Source: Amycolatopsis thermoflava N1165
GTDB taxonomy: Bacteria; Actinomycetota; Actinomycetes; Mycobacteriales; Pseudonocardiaceae
Direction: 5' to 3'
Assembly (NCBI RefSeq): GCF_000473265.1
Contig: NZ_KI421511.1
Span: forward strand, 7,661,314-7,725,313
Length of the DNA stretch: 64,000 nucleotides
This document shows positions 31,868-40,454 of the stretch, piece after piece. The notes beneath the pieces are model-generated. The model saw only the letters and a list, made by a program, of their open reading frames with translations. It made no database searches and was not told where the DNA came from. Both the position numbers and the translations under genes were made by a program. Position 1 is the first letter of the stretch, and the number at the start of each line of letters is the position of its first letter.

Positions 31868-33403
31868 TCACACGTGCCGCGCCCCCGCGCGGCCGGCTTC
31901 GATGACGAAGCTCGCCCGGGTCTGGACGGGCGCGCCGGGGCGCGTCACGTAGTCCACGATGCGGTAGTCGGCGGTCCACGAGTCCCGCGTGATCGTGTTC
32001 CGCACGTAGCCGCGCTTGCGGTTGATGAACTTGATGTGCGGGTTCTCCGCGAGCTGCACGCGGTCACCGGCGTTCTGGTCGGTCCCGTCGCCGCCGGAGG
32101 AGATCGACGTTCCCACCAGCTCCGTCGCGACCGTCGCCGACGCCGGGTCCTCGAAGTCGGCCTTCACGTCGGCCACGTAGTTCGCGTGCACGTCCCCCGT
32201 GATGACCACCGGGTTGCTCGCCTGCGCCAGCTTCGAGCGCACCAGGTTGCGCTCCACGTAGTAGTTGTCCCAGGCGTCGTCGCTGAACGAGTCGGCCGTG
32301 CCGGACGTGAAGTCGCGCTGGGCGAAGAACACCTGCTGCGCCAGGACGTTCCACCGCGCGGTCGGGCCGGACAGGTTGCGCAGCAGCCACTCCTTCTGCT
32401 GCGCGCCCAGGATCGTGCGCGACGGGTCCAGCCGCGCGTCGCCCGCGACCTGGTCGTCGCGGTACTGGCGGGTGTCCAGCAGGTGCACGTCCACCAGGTC
32501 GCCGAAGGTGAGCCTGCGGAAGATGCGGATGTCCGGCCCGGACGGGCGCTGGGCGCGGCGCAGCGGCATGTGCTCCCAGTACGCCTGGAACGCCTGCGCC
32601 CGCCGCTGCCGGAACACGGCCGGGTCCTGGTCGGGCTCGGTGTCGGGCTGGGAGATGTCGCCCGCCCAGTTGTTCTCCACCTCGTGGTCGTCGAACACGA
32701 CCGCCCACGGGAACGCGGCGTGCGCGGCCTGCAGGTCCGCGTCGCCCTTGTACTGGGCCAGCCGGACGCGGTAGTCGGCCAGGTTGAAGGTTTCCGCGGC
32801 GGGGGTGTGCCCGCGGCCGATGCTGCCCTGCCCGTTGCCCTCGTAGATGTAGTCGCCGAGGAACGCCACCAGGTCCAGGTCCTCCTGGGCGAGGTGGGCG
32901 TGCGCGGTGTAGAAGCCGTCCGGGTAGTTCTGGCAGCTGGCGAACGCGAACGAGAACCTGTCCAGCCGCGCGCCCGGCCGCGGCGCCGTCTTCGTGCGGC
33001 CCACCGGGCTGATCTCGTTGCCCACGCGGAAGCGGTAGAAGTACTCGGCGCCGGGCTGCAGGCCGGACACCTCGGCGTGCACGGTGTGCGCGGACTCCGG
33101 CCGCGCGATCTCGGCGCCCGCGCGCACCACGTGCCGGAACCGCTCGTCCGCGGCGACCTGCCACTCGACGGGCACGGCCTTCGACGGCATGCCGCCCAGG
33201 CCGTCGGCGGCCAGCGGCTCCGGCGCGAGCCGCGTCCACAGCACGACGCCGTCGGGCAGCGGGTCGCCGGACGCGACGCCGAGGGTGAACGGGTCGCGCA
33301 CGGGGCTGGCGGAGGCGGTGCCCCAGCCGGCGAAGGCAGCGGCGCCGAGCGCGGCGCCACCGGCGATCAGGACCTGACGGCGGGTGGGGGAGAGGTCGGT
33401 CAT
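31868..33403 (-). CDS. phoD: Alkaline phosphatase D (PhoD), Tat-exported
   Basis: The 511-residue enzyme has a twin-arginine signal (SPTRRQVLIAGGAALGAAAF, RR at residues 8-9, probable cleavage after ~33, ASA). The PhoD/PurA-type fold follows: LGVASGDPLPDGVVLWTRLA, FAFASCQNYPDGFYTAHAHL, FLGDYIYEG, FDDHEVENNW and GDVHANYVADV, which together provide the Ca/Fe ligands. It hydrolyses phosphodiesters and monoesters outside the cell, typically when phosphate is scarce. No PHO box could be recognised with confidence upstream of 33403. Confidence 0.93.
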   Translation of the reverse strand: MTDLSPTRRQVLIAGGAALGAAAFAGWGTASASPVRDPFTLGVASGDPLPDGVVLWTRLAPEPLAADGLGGMPSKAVPVEWQVAADERFRHVVRAGAEIARPESAHTVHAEVSGLQPGAEYFYRFRVGNEISPVGRTKTAPRPGARLDRFSFAFASCQNYPDGFYTAHAHLAQEDLDLVAFLGDYIYEGNGQGSIGRGHTPAAETFNLADYRVRLAQYKGDADLQAAHAAFPWAVVFDDHEVENNWAGDISQPDTEPDQDPAVFRQRRAQAFQAYWEHMPLRRAQRPSGPDIRIFRRLTFGDLVDVHLLDTRQYRDDQVAGDARLDPSRTILGAQQKEWLLRNLSGPTARWNVLAQQVFFAQRDFTSGTADSFSDDAWDNYYVERNLVRSKLAQASNPVVITGDVHANYVADVKADFEDPASATVATELVGTSISSGGDGTDQNAGDRVQLAENPHIKFINRKRGYVRNTITRDSWTADYRIVDYVTRPGAPVQTRASFVIEAGRAGARHV

Positions 33404-33577
33404 GCGTCACCTTTTCGGGGGTTCGGGAGGAAAGGCGCGCACACGCTAAGCACCCCGGGTGGCCGCTGCCCGAATCCCTGGTGGACGGGACATTGATGAT
33501 CGTGCTTGTCACATCACGGTTCGATCACCCCGGGTAGCGCACTGCCCCGAACGGACGATCAGCTGGTTGTGCGACTG

Positions 33578-33955
33578 ATGATCGAGGTGGCCGTGCTGAT
33601 ACTGGCCGTGGCGACGGCGTTCTGGTTCGGCCGCCGGTCGGCCCTGCCCCGCCGCGTCGGTGAGCCGGCGCCCGCGTTCCGCCTCGAGGCCCAGCCGCAG
33701 CAGTGGTACCGCCTCACCAACACCGGCCCGGTCCTCGCCACCGGGGTCCGCGTCGACTTCGGCGACCGCTACGACCGCGCCCTCACCCGCCGCCTGCCCG
33801 ACGTGCTCGACCTCGGGCCGGGCGAGTCCGTCACCTTCCTGATGCTGGGGACGTGGGCGACCCCGCGGCCTGCCGAACTGCGCGTGAGCTGCGCCGAACT
33901 GCCCAAGCCCGCCCTCGTTGCGGTGCCCGAAGGCGCCGAGCCGCTCGCGTCCTGA
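33578..33955 (+). CDS. Membrane-anchored hypothetical protein
   Basis: A protein of about 125 residues with one N-terminal membrane helix (IEVAVLILAVATAFWFG) followed by a soluble ~95-residue domain. That domain has QQWYRLTNTGPVLATGVRVD and LGPGESVTFLMLG, a pattern of Ig-like beta-sandwich domains, although no specific family is assigned. ATG 33578 is preferred; an in-frame GTG at 33569 would add three residues. It is the only gene between phoD (divergent) and nadK (64 bases downstream). Confidence 0.6.
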   Translation: MIEVAVLILAVATAFWFGRRSALPRRVGEPAPAFRLEAQPQQWYRLTNTGPVLATGVRVDFGDRYDRALTRRLPDVLDLGPGESVTFLMLGTWATPRPAELRVSCAELPKPALVAVPEGAEPLAS

Positions 33956-34019
33956 CCCGCCGGTACTAGCTTGGTACCGAGGAGGCCGACGTGGAGTGCC
34001 TCCGGTCGCGAGGAGGGAC

Positions 34020-35012
34020 ATGGCTTCCGTTTCCCGGATCGGCCTGGTCGTGCACGGCGGCAAGGAGGCCGCGCGGCGCGCCGCGGGCGAGGTCCGCGCC
34101 TGGGCGGCCGCCCGCGGCATCCCGTGCACCGACATCGACGTCTGGGACGACTTCGACGGCCACCGGCGGCACGCCAAGGAGGAGGCCGAGCGCGCGGGCA
34201 ACCCGGACCTGATCGTCACCGTCGGCGGTGACGGCACCTTCCTGCGCGGGGTGCGGGTCGCGGCGCCGGTCGGGTCGCTGGTGCTCGGCGTCAACGTGGG
34301 CCGCGTCGGGTTCCTCACCGAGGTCGCCACCGAGGACGTGGTCGCCGCGCTGGACGCGGTCAACGACGGCGCCTTCCAGGAGGACTCGCGAATGACGCTC
34401 ACCATGTGCGCGTCCCGGCCGCTGAGCATCCCGAAGGGCATCGAGCCGATGCTGCGGTACGGCCGCGGCCCGGCGCTGCCACCGCCCAACACGCGGCGGG
34501 CCCCGTCCGACGGCGACGGCATCCAGCTGGACGTGCTGGGCCTCAACGACATCGTGGTGGAGAAGCTGGCCCGCGACCGGCAGGCGAGCCTCGCGGTGTA
34601 CGTCGACGGGCGGCAGTTCGCCGTCTACTCGACCGACGCGTTCGTCGTGGCGTCCTCGACCGGATCGACCGCCTACAGCTTCTCCGCGGGCGGCCCGATC
34701 GTCTCGCCCGGCCTGGACGCGCTGGTGTTCACGCCGGTCGCGCCGCACATGGTCTTCAACCGCAGCGTCGTGCTGGCGCCGCAGCAGCGGGTCGGCATCC
34801 GGGTGCTGGAGCAGTCCGGGGAGGCCGCGGTGAGCGTGGACGGGCAGCTGCGGGGCGTGCTGGAGCCGGGCGACTGGATCACCGTGCAGGCGGCGAGCCG
34901 GCGCGCACGCCTGGTCCGCCTCGACGAGCCGGACTTCCTGTGCCGGGTGCGCGACCGCTTCGGGCTGGCCGATTCGGTCGCCGCCCTCGCGGACGAACGG
35001 CCCCCGCGCTGA
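34020..35012 (+). CDS. nadK: NAD(+)/NADH kinase
   Basis: The 330-residue kinase has the diagnostic GGDGT (69-73) after LIVTVG, GVNVGRVGFLTEV, the NE/D-type motif GLNDIVVEKLARDR, and SSTGSTAYSFSAGGPIVSP for nucleotide binding. It phosphorylates NAD to NADP. It differs from housekeeping actinobacterial NadK, which sits beside recN and tlyA, in its isolated context and in an insert (~residues 135-170, MLRYGRGPALPPPN), so it is probably a second, accessory copy. GAGGAGGGAC precedes ATG 34020. Confidence 0.92.
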   Translation: MASVSRIGLVVHGGKEAARRAAGEVRAWAAARGIPCTDIDVWDDFDGHRRHAKEEAERAGNPDLIVTVGGDGTFLRGVRVAAPVGSLVLGVNVGRVGFLTEVATEDVVAALDAVNDGAFQEDSRMTLTMCASRPLSIPKGIEPMLRYGRGPALPPPNTRRAPSDGDGIQLDVLGLNDIVVEKLARDRQASLAVYVDGRQFAVYSTDAFVVASSTGSTAYSFSAGGPIVSPGLDALVFTPVAPHMVFNRSVVLAPQQRVGIRVLEQSGEAAVSVDGQLRGVLEPGDWITVQAASRRARLVRLDEPDFLCRVRDRFGLADSVAALADERPPR

Positions 35013-35033
35013 CCGTCCGTGGGAGCATGAGGT

Positions 35034-37901
35034 GTGCCTCGCCTCGACACCGCGATCCCGCTGATCGGCCGCGCACCCGAGCTGGACACCCTGCGAGCCA
35101 CGCTGGACCGGGCCAGGGCGGGCCAGGCGGGGGCTGTGCTGCTGGCCGGTGACGCCGGGGTCGGCAAGTCACGGCTGCTCGGTGAGCTGGTCGCCGGGGC
35201 CGACGGGGTGACCGTGCTGTCCGGGCGTTGTCTCGACGTCGGCGAGGCGGGGTTGCCGTACCTGCCCTTCGCCGAGGCGCTGGGCGGGCAGCGGGCGGCG
35301 GCGGAGCAGTGGCCGGTGCTCGGGCGCCTGCTGCCCGGTCTCACCCAGCCCGAGCCCGTCGACCAGGCGGTGGAACGGCTGCGGCTGTTCGACGCGGTGC
35401 ACGCGCTGCTGGTGGAGCTCGCCGCGCGCGGCCCGGTGCTGCTCGCACTGGAGGACCTGCACTGGGCCGACGCCTCGACCAGGGACCTCGTGTTGTTCCT
35501 GCTGTCCCGGCTGGACACCCAGCGGCTGCTGGTGGTCGCCACCTACCGCACCGACGACCTGCACCGCCGCCATCCGCTGCGCCCGCTGCTGGCGGAGGTG
35601 TCGCGGCTGCCCGCGGTGGCCCGGGTCGAGCTGGCCCCGCTCGGCGCGGCCGACACGGTCGCGTTCGTGTCCGCGCTCGCCGAAGGCGCGTTGCCGGACG
35701 TCACCGTGCGCACCGTCGCGGAACGCTCCGAGGGCAACCCGTTCTTCTGCGAGGAACTGACCGCTGCGGTGCGCCGGGGCGCGAACCTGCCGGACGGACT
35801 GGCCGAGCTGCTGCTGGCGCGCGTGGAACGGCTCAGCCCCGAGGCGCAGCGCGTGGCCCGCGCGGTCTCCGGCGCGACCCAGCTCGTCGCGCACGCCAGC
35901 CTGCGCACGGTCTGCGGTCTGGACGAGGACACCCTGGAAACCGCGTTGCGCGAGGCCGTGCTGCACAACGTCCTCGTCGCCGCGGAGGACGGCTACGCGT
36001 TCCGGCACGCGCTGCTGCGCGAAGCGGTCTACGACGACCTGCTGCCCGGGGAGCGGGTCCGACTGCACGCCGCGTTCGCCCGCCTGGCCGCGGAGAACGG
36101 CACCGCGGCCGCGCTCGCGCACCACAGTTTCCGCAGCCACGACCTGCCGACCGCGCTCGCCGCATCGGTGCGGGCCGCGGACCAGGCGGCCGGGATGCAG
36201 GCGCCGGGCGATGCGCTGCATCACCTCGAGCAGGCGCTGCAGCTGTGGGAGGCGGTGGACGAGCCGGAGCGGATCAGCGGACGGGACCAGCTGGCGCTGC
36301 TGCGCTCGGCGGCCGCGATGGCGGACACCGCGGGCGAGGCCGACCGCGCCGTGACCTACGCCCGCTCGGCGGTGACCGAGGCGGACCTGCGCGACGACCC
36401 CGAGCTGGCCGCCGACACGCGGCACCAGCTCGCGATCGCGTTGATCCCGTTCGACGTGCACCGCGGCGAGGTGTCCAAGGCCGTCGCCGAGGCGTGGGAG
36501 CTGGTGCGCGACCGCCCGGCGAGCGTCGTGCGCGCCCGGGTCCTCGCGCTGCGCGCCCGCGCCTGGGTGTGGGGCGTGCCGGACGTCGACGTCGACGAGC
36601 TGCGCGGCCACGTCCAGCAGGCGATCGCCGACGCGCGTGCGGCCGGGGCGCCCGAGGTCGAGGCCGACGGGATGGTCACGCTCGCCGCGTTCGAGGACTG
36701 GCAGGGCAACGTCGAGCTGTCCACGCGCCTCGGCCTGGCCGCAGCGGAGCGCGCGGCCGAGATCGGCGCGGTCCGGGTGGAGCTGCGGGCGCTGCACAAC
36801 GTCACCTGCAATCTGCTGGTGAGCGGGGACCTGCCCGGTGCGGCGCGGATGGCCGCGCGGGCGTGGCAGCGCGCGGAACGGGCCGGGCTCGGCTGGAGCA
36901 ACGTCGGCGTCGAAGCTCGCACGAGCGAGCTGTTCGACCTGTACGTGCTCGGGGACTGGGAAACCGCGCTCGCCCGGGCCGAGGTGCCGGGCGCGCCGCG
37001 GTTCGCACGGGCCAGGGTCGGGTCGTACTCCGCGCCGATCCTGGCCGCGCAGGGGCGGTTCGCCGAGGTCGAAGACCTCGCGGCGCGACTGGCCGACCAG
37101 CGCGACGACGCGCGCACGGGCGTGCTGCTGGGGATCGCGCTGGCCGAGGCCGCCCAGTGGCAGGGCGACGCCGAGCGGGCCGTCGCGGAGATCCGGACCG
37201 TGATCGAGCGGCTGCATGCGCTGACCCGGTCCAGCCTCGCCGACCTGCGGTGGGCGGTCGTCACCGGGGTGTCCGCGCTGGCCGACCTCGCCGAGGAGGT
37301 CCGGCGCCGCGGCGGGGACGCCGGTGAGCTGGTCGCCCAGGGCGAGGAGCTGGCCGCCGCCGGGGAGCCGGTGTCGTCGGTGCAGGTCCGGCTGGAGGAA
37401 CGCAGCCCGGACACGCGCGTGCCGACCGCTCGGCTCGCCGCGGAGCTGAAACGCTTGCGCGGCGCGGACGACCCGGCCGCGTGGGCGGCCGCGGTCGAGG
37501 AGGCCGCGCCCCTGCCGTACTGGCAGCTGCTCGCCCGCTGGCGGTGGGCCGCGGCCCTGCTGGCGCACGGCGAGCGGGACGCGGCGGCCGAGCAGGTCCG
37601 GCTGGTGCGCGACGCCGCGACCGAGCTGGGCGCGGAACCGTTGCGATCCGCGGTGGCGGACCTGGCCCGGCGCGGCAGGCTGACCGCCGCGGCCGCGACC
37701 GCCGACGACGTGCTGACCCCGCGCGAGCGGTCCGTGCTGCAACTGGTCGCGGGCGGGCTGACCAACCGCCAGGTCGGCGAGCGCCTGTTCATCAGCGAGA
37801 AGACCGCGAGCGTGCACCTGTCGCGCGTCATGGCCAAGCTGGGCGCCGGGAGCCGCGCCGAGGCAGTTTCCCTGGCGCACCAGCGTGGTCTGCTCGGTTA
37901 G
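35034..37901 (+). CDS. Large LuxR-family ATPase regulator (LAL type)
   Basis: The 955-residue regulator has an N-terminal AAA-type ATPase, with Walker A LLAGDAGVGKSRLL (~residues 42-55) and Walker B PVLLALEDLHWADAS (~135). A long TPR-rich helical middle follows, then a C-terminal LuxR HTH: TPRERSVLQLVAGGLTNRQV, GERLFISEKTASVHLSRVM. LAL proteins activate secondary-metabolite or sugar genes. The GTG start lies 21 bases after the nadK stop, so the two may form an operon. The stop overlaps the stop of the peroxidase pseudogene by four bases. Confidence 0.92.
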   Translation: MPRLDTAIPLIGRAPELDTLRATLDRARAGQAGAVLLAGDAGVGKSRLLGELVAGADGVTVLSGRCLDVGEAGLPYLPFAEALGGQRAAAEQWPVLGRLLPGLTQPEPVDQAVERLRLFDAVHALLVELAARGPVLLALEDLHWADASTRDLVLFLLSRLDTQRLLVVATYRTDDLHRRHPLRPLLAEVSRLPAVARVELAPLGAADTVAFVSALAEGALPDVTVRTVAERSEGNPFFCEELTAAVRRGANLPDGLAELLLARVERLSPEAQRVARAVSGATQLVAHASLRTVCGLDEDTLETALREAVLHNVLVAAEDGYAFRHALLREAVYDDLLPGERVRLHAAFARLAAENGTAAALAHHSFRSHDLPTALAASVRAADQAAGMQAPGDALHHLEQALQLWEAVDEPERISGRDQLALLRSAAAMADTAGEADRAVTYARSAVTEADLRDDPELAADTRHQLAIALIPFDVHRGEVSKAVAEAWELVRDRPASVVRARVLALRARAWVWGVPDVDVDELRGHVQQAIADARAAGAPEVEADGMVTLAAFEDWQGNVELSTRLGLAAAERAAEIGAVRVELRALHNVTCNLLVSGDLPGAARMAARAWQRAERAGLGWSNVGVEARTSELFDLYVLGDWETALARAEVPGAPRFARARVGSYSAPILAAQGRFAEVEDLAARLADQRDDARTGVLLGIALAEAAQWQGDAERAVAEIRTVIERLHALTRSSLADLRWAVVTGVSALADLAEEVRRRGGDAGELVAQGEELAAAGEPVSSVQVRLEERSPDTRVPTARLAAELKRLRGADDPAAWAAAVEEAAPLPYWQLLARWRWAAALLAHGERDAAAEQVRLVRDAATELGAEPLRSAVADLARRGRLTAAAATADDVLTPRERSVLQLVAGGLTNRQVGERLFISEKTASVHLSRVMAKLGAGSRAEAVSLAHQRGLLG

Positions 37902-38566
37902 GGCTTGTCGCCGAGGGGGTTGCGGTTCTCCGGCTTCCCGCCCGCCGCGAAGACCAGCAGGTCGGCCATCGTGAAGCCGCCCTGCCGCGCGCCGAGCGCA
38001 GGCTGCCAGCCCGGTTCGTTCAGGATCGAGTAGCGGCTCGCCTCGATGCAGCGGTGGAACACCTCGGCGACGATCCGCCCGCCGACGCCGTTCAGGCGCC
38101 CCTCGTGCACCTCGGCCTCACACAGGACGTAGAACCACAGCGGCGTGTTGGCGACCAGCTCGTCACGCAGTTCCGGTCAGCGGGGTGGTCTCCAGGAACT
38201 CGGCCATCTGCTGCCGGTGGCCAGGATCCCGGCGGTGCCGCTGAAGGTGAACAGCTGGAACAACGTCGCGATGCCCAGCGGGGAACCGGCTTCGAAGATC
38301 CGGTTCCAGGAACAGGTTTCCCGCACCATGCTGTGCCCGAGGCGGAACGCCGCGACCGAGAACTCGATCGGCATCGTCGCCGGACCACCCGCGGTCTGCG
38401 GGTTGAAGTACCTGCGCCCGTTGGTGAACACGTCGTCGACGATCATCGGGTTCACGATCCGGGGCAGGTAGTCCTCCCGCAGCATCCACTGGTAGTGCCG
38501 CACCACTTCACCGCGGGCCTTCTCGAAGAGTCCCCACGAAGAGGTGTGGCCGACTGGCGGAGGCAC
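37898..38566 (-). pseudogene. Animal-type heme peroxidase pseudogene
   Basis: The minus strand encodes remnants of a peroxidase-cyclooxygenase protein: KARGEVVRHYQWMLREDYLP, PIEFSVAAFRLGHSMVRETC (with the proximal His region) and FQLFTFSGTAGILATG in one frame. Near 38212 the frame shifts to RQQMAEFLETTPLTG, then near 38172 back to ELRDELVANTPLWFYV and HEGRLNGVGGRIVAEVFHRC. Stops lie in each frame at the shifts. The N-terminal half with the distal His is absent. The two indels restore the frame but leave a stop, so the gene is dead unless they are sequencing errors. Confidence 0.85.
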
Positions 38567-38590
38567 ACGATCCGGCGCAGCATCGGGGGC

Positions 38591-39547
38591 ATGCCGCTGC
38601 CCGAGCCCGTCGCCCCCATGCTGGCCGTTTCCGGACCCGTGCGGGACAGCGAGGGCTGGGCGTTCGAGTGGAAGTACGACGGGGTGCGGTGCCAGGCCGC
38701 GGTGTCCGGCGGCGAGGTCCGGCTCTACTCACGGCGGCTGCGTGACGTCACGAGCACCTACCCGGAGCTGACCGTGCTCGGGGACGATCCCCGCACACTG
38801 CTGATCGACGGCGAGGTCGTCGCGCTCGACGAGGACGGCAGGCCGGATTTCGGTCGCCTGCAACAACGCATGAACCTGGCCGCGCCCACCCCGGCGCGGC
38901 TGTCCTCGGTGCCCGTCGTGTTCTTCGCGTTCGACCTGCTGCGCGAAGGGGAGCAGGACTGCACCGGCCTGCCCTACGAAGACCGCCGGGAACGGTTGCT
39001 GGGCTTGGGCATCGACCGGCCGGAGGTGCGGGTGCGGCGGCACTTCCTCGCGTCCGACGTGGAGGGTGCGGAGCTGCTGAGCGCGGCGCGCGAGGTCGGC
39101 CTGGAGGGTTTGGTGTCGAAGCGGCTCGGCTCGGTCTACCAGCCCGGCGTGCGATCGCCGGACTGGGTGAAGACACCGCTGACCCGTACGCAGGAGGTGG
39201 TGATCGCGGGCTGGACCGCCGGCGAGGGGCGGCGGTCCGGCACGTTCGGCGCCCTGCTGCTCGGCCTGCACGACGAGACCGGACTGCGCTTCGCCGGGCA
39301 CGTCGGCACCGGGTTCACCGACCGCATGCTCGACGACCTGCAGGCGCGCCTGCGCCCGCTGGCCCGCCGCACGAGCCCGTTCGACAGCCCGGTGCCCCGC
39401 GAGTACGCCCGCAACGCGCACTGGGTGGAGCCGGAACTGGTGGGCGAGGTGGAGTTCCGGCAGTGGACGTCGGACGGGCGGTTGCGGGCGCCGTCCTGGC
39501 GGGGGCTGCGGCCGGACCGGCTGCCCGAGGAGGTCACGCTCGCCTGA
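38591..39547 (+). CDS. ATP-dependent DNA ligase
   Basis: The 318-residue ligase has the adenylation motif I WKYDGVR (Lys 28), motif III VFFAFDLLR, motif IV EGLVSKR and motif V DWVKTPL, then an OB domain (TQEVVIAGWTAGEGRRSGTF, HVGTGFTDRML). It is a stand-alone LigC/LigD-type catalytic core without polymerase or phosphoesterase domains. Actinomycetes often carry several; no ku or pol domain gene is adjacent. The upstream region merges into the peroxidase pseudogene. The gene converges on and overlaps the EamA exporter by 14 bases. Confidence 0.92.
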   Translation: MPLPEPVAPMLAVSGPVRDSEGWAFEWKYDGVRCQAAVSGGEVRLYSRRLRDVTSTYPELTVLGDDPRTLLIDGEVVALDEDGRPDFGRLQQRMNLAAPTPARLSSVPVVFFAFDLLREGEQDCTGLPYEDRRERLLGLGIDRPEVRVRRHFLASDVEGAELLSAAREVGLEGLVSKRLGSVYQPGVRSPDWVKTPLTRTQEVVIAGWTAGEGRRSGTFGALLLGLHDETGLRFAGHVGTGFTDRMLDDLQARLRPLARRTSPFDSPVPREYARNAHWVEPELVGEVEFRQWTSDGRLRAPSWRGLRPDRLPEEVTLA

Positions 39548-40454
39548 CCAGCCTGGTCCGCACGGCGAGCCCGGCGCACGCGATCACCGCGACGCCGCCG
39601 AGCACGGTCGGCCAGGTGATCGCCTCGCCGAGAACCAGCACCGCCCAGCAGATCGTCAGCACCGGCTGAACCAGCTGGATCTGGCTCACCCGCGCCATCG
39701 GGCCGATCGCGAGCCCCCGGTACCACGCGAAGAACCCGAGGAACATGCTCACCACGCCGAGGTAGGCGAACGCGGCCCAGTCCACGGCGTTGCCCGTCGG
39801 CGGGTGCTGCCACGCCGCGACGGCCGCGAGCGCGGTCATCAGCGGCGCGGACAACACGAGCGCCCACGAGATCGTCTGCCACGCGCCGAGTTCGCGGGCC
39901 AGCAGCCCACCCTCCGCGTAGCCGATCCCGGCGGCCAGCACGGCCCCGACCAGGAGCAGGTCCGACCACCGCGGGCCGGTGAAACCGCCCTGCAGGGACG
40001 CGAACGCGACCGCGGCCACCGCGCCGAGGGCCGCCGCCGACCAGAAGCGGGCCGCCGGCCGTTCCCGCCCGCGCAGCACGGCGATGACCGCGGTGGCGGC
40101 GGGCAGCAGCGCGATCACGACGGCGCTGTGACTGGCCGAGGCGGTGGTCAGCGCGAACGACGTCAGCACGGGGAACCCGGCGACCACGCCCGCGGCGACG
40201 ATCGCGAGGCGGAACCACTGCACGCCCCGCGGCAGCCGTTGCCGGGTGCACGCGAGCGCGACCGCGGCGAGCAGCGCGGCGACGACCGCCCGGCCGGCGC
40301 CGATGAAAAGCGGCGACATGGCGCCGACGGCGACGCGGGTGAACGGGACGGTGAACGAGAACGCCGTGACCCCGAGCAGACCCCAGCCGAGACCGGCCCG
40401 CGCGGTCGGTAGCACCCGACGCTCGACGAGAGTAGCGCTACTATCCTGACTCAT
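39534..40454 (-). CDS. EamA/DMT-family transporter
   Basis: The 306-residue protein has ten predicted helices in two EamA repeats: LGWGLLGVTAFSFTVPFTRV at the start, then AAWQHPPTGNAVDW and FAYLGVVSMFLGFFAWYRGL in the second half, and QIQLVQPVLTICWAVLVLGE, a typical EamA motif. It probably exports amino acids or related metabolites. ATG 40454 overlaps the divergent MocR ATG in a shared CATG. An in-frame GTG at 40415 would leave room for a promoter and still include all helices, so the true start may be there. Confidence 0.88.
   Translation of the reverse strand: MSQDSSATLVERRVLPTARAGLGWGLLGVTAFSFTVPFTRVAVGAMSPLFIGAGRAVVAALLAAVALACTRQRLPRGVQWFRLAIVAAGVVAGFPVLTSFALTTASASHSAVVIALLPAATAVIAVLRGRERPAARFWSAAALGAVAAVAFASLQGGFTGPRWSDLLLVGAVLAAGIGYAEGGLLARELGAWQTISWALVLSAPLMTALAAVAAWQHPPTGNAVDWAAFAYLGVVSMFLGFFAWYRGLAIGPMARVSQIQLVQPVLTICWAVLVLGEAITWPTVLGGVAVIACAGLAVRTRLVRRA
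40431..40444. promoter_or_regulatory. Palindromic operator and -10 for the divergent EamA-MocR pair
   Basis: AGTAGCGCTACT (40431-40442) is a perfect 12-base palindrome. TACTAT (40439-40444) overlaps it and forms a -10 for the MocR gene whose ATG begins at 40453, eight bases later, so that transcript would be leaderless. The placement fits autorepression and control of the exporter by the MocR protein. Confidence 0.65.

Noticed and set aside
35169..37880. A 903-codon antisense frame opposite the LuxR ATPase
   Set aside because: It shows no motif and runs opposite a gene with clear Walker and LuxR motifs.
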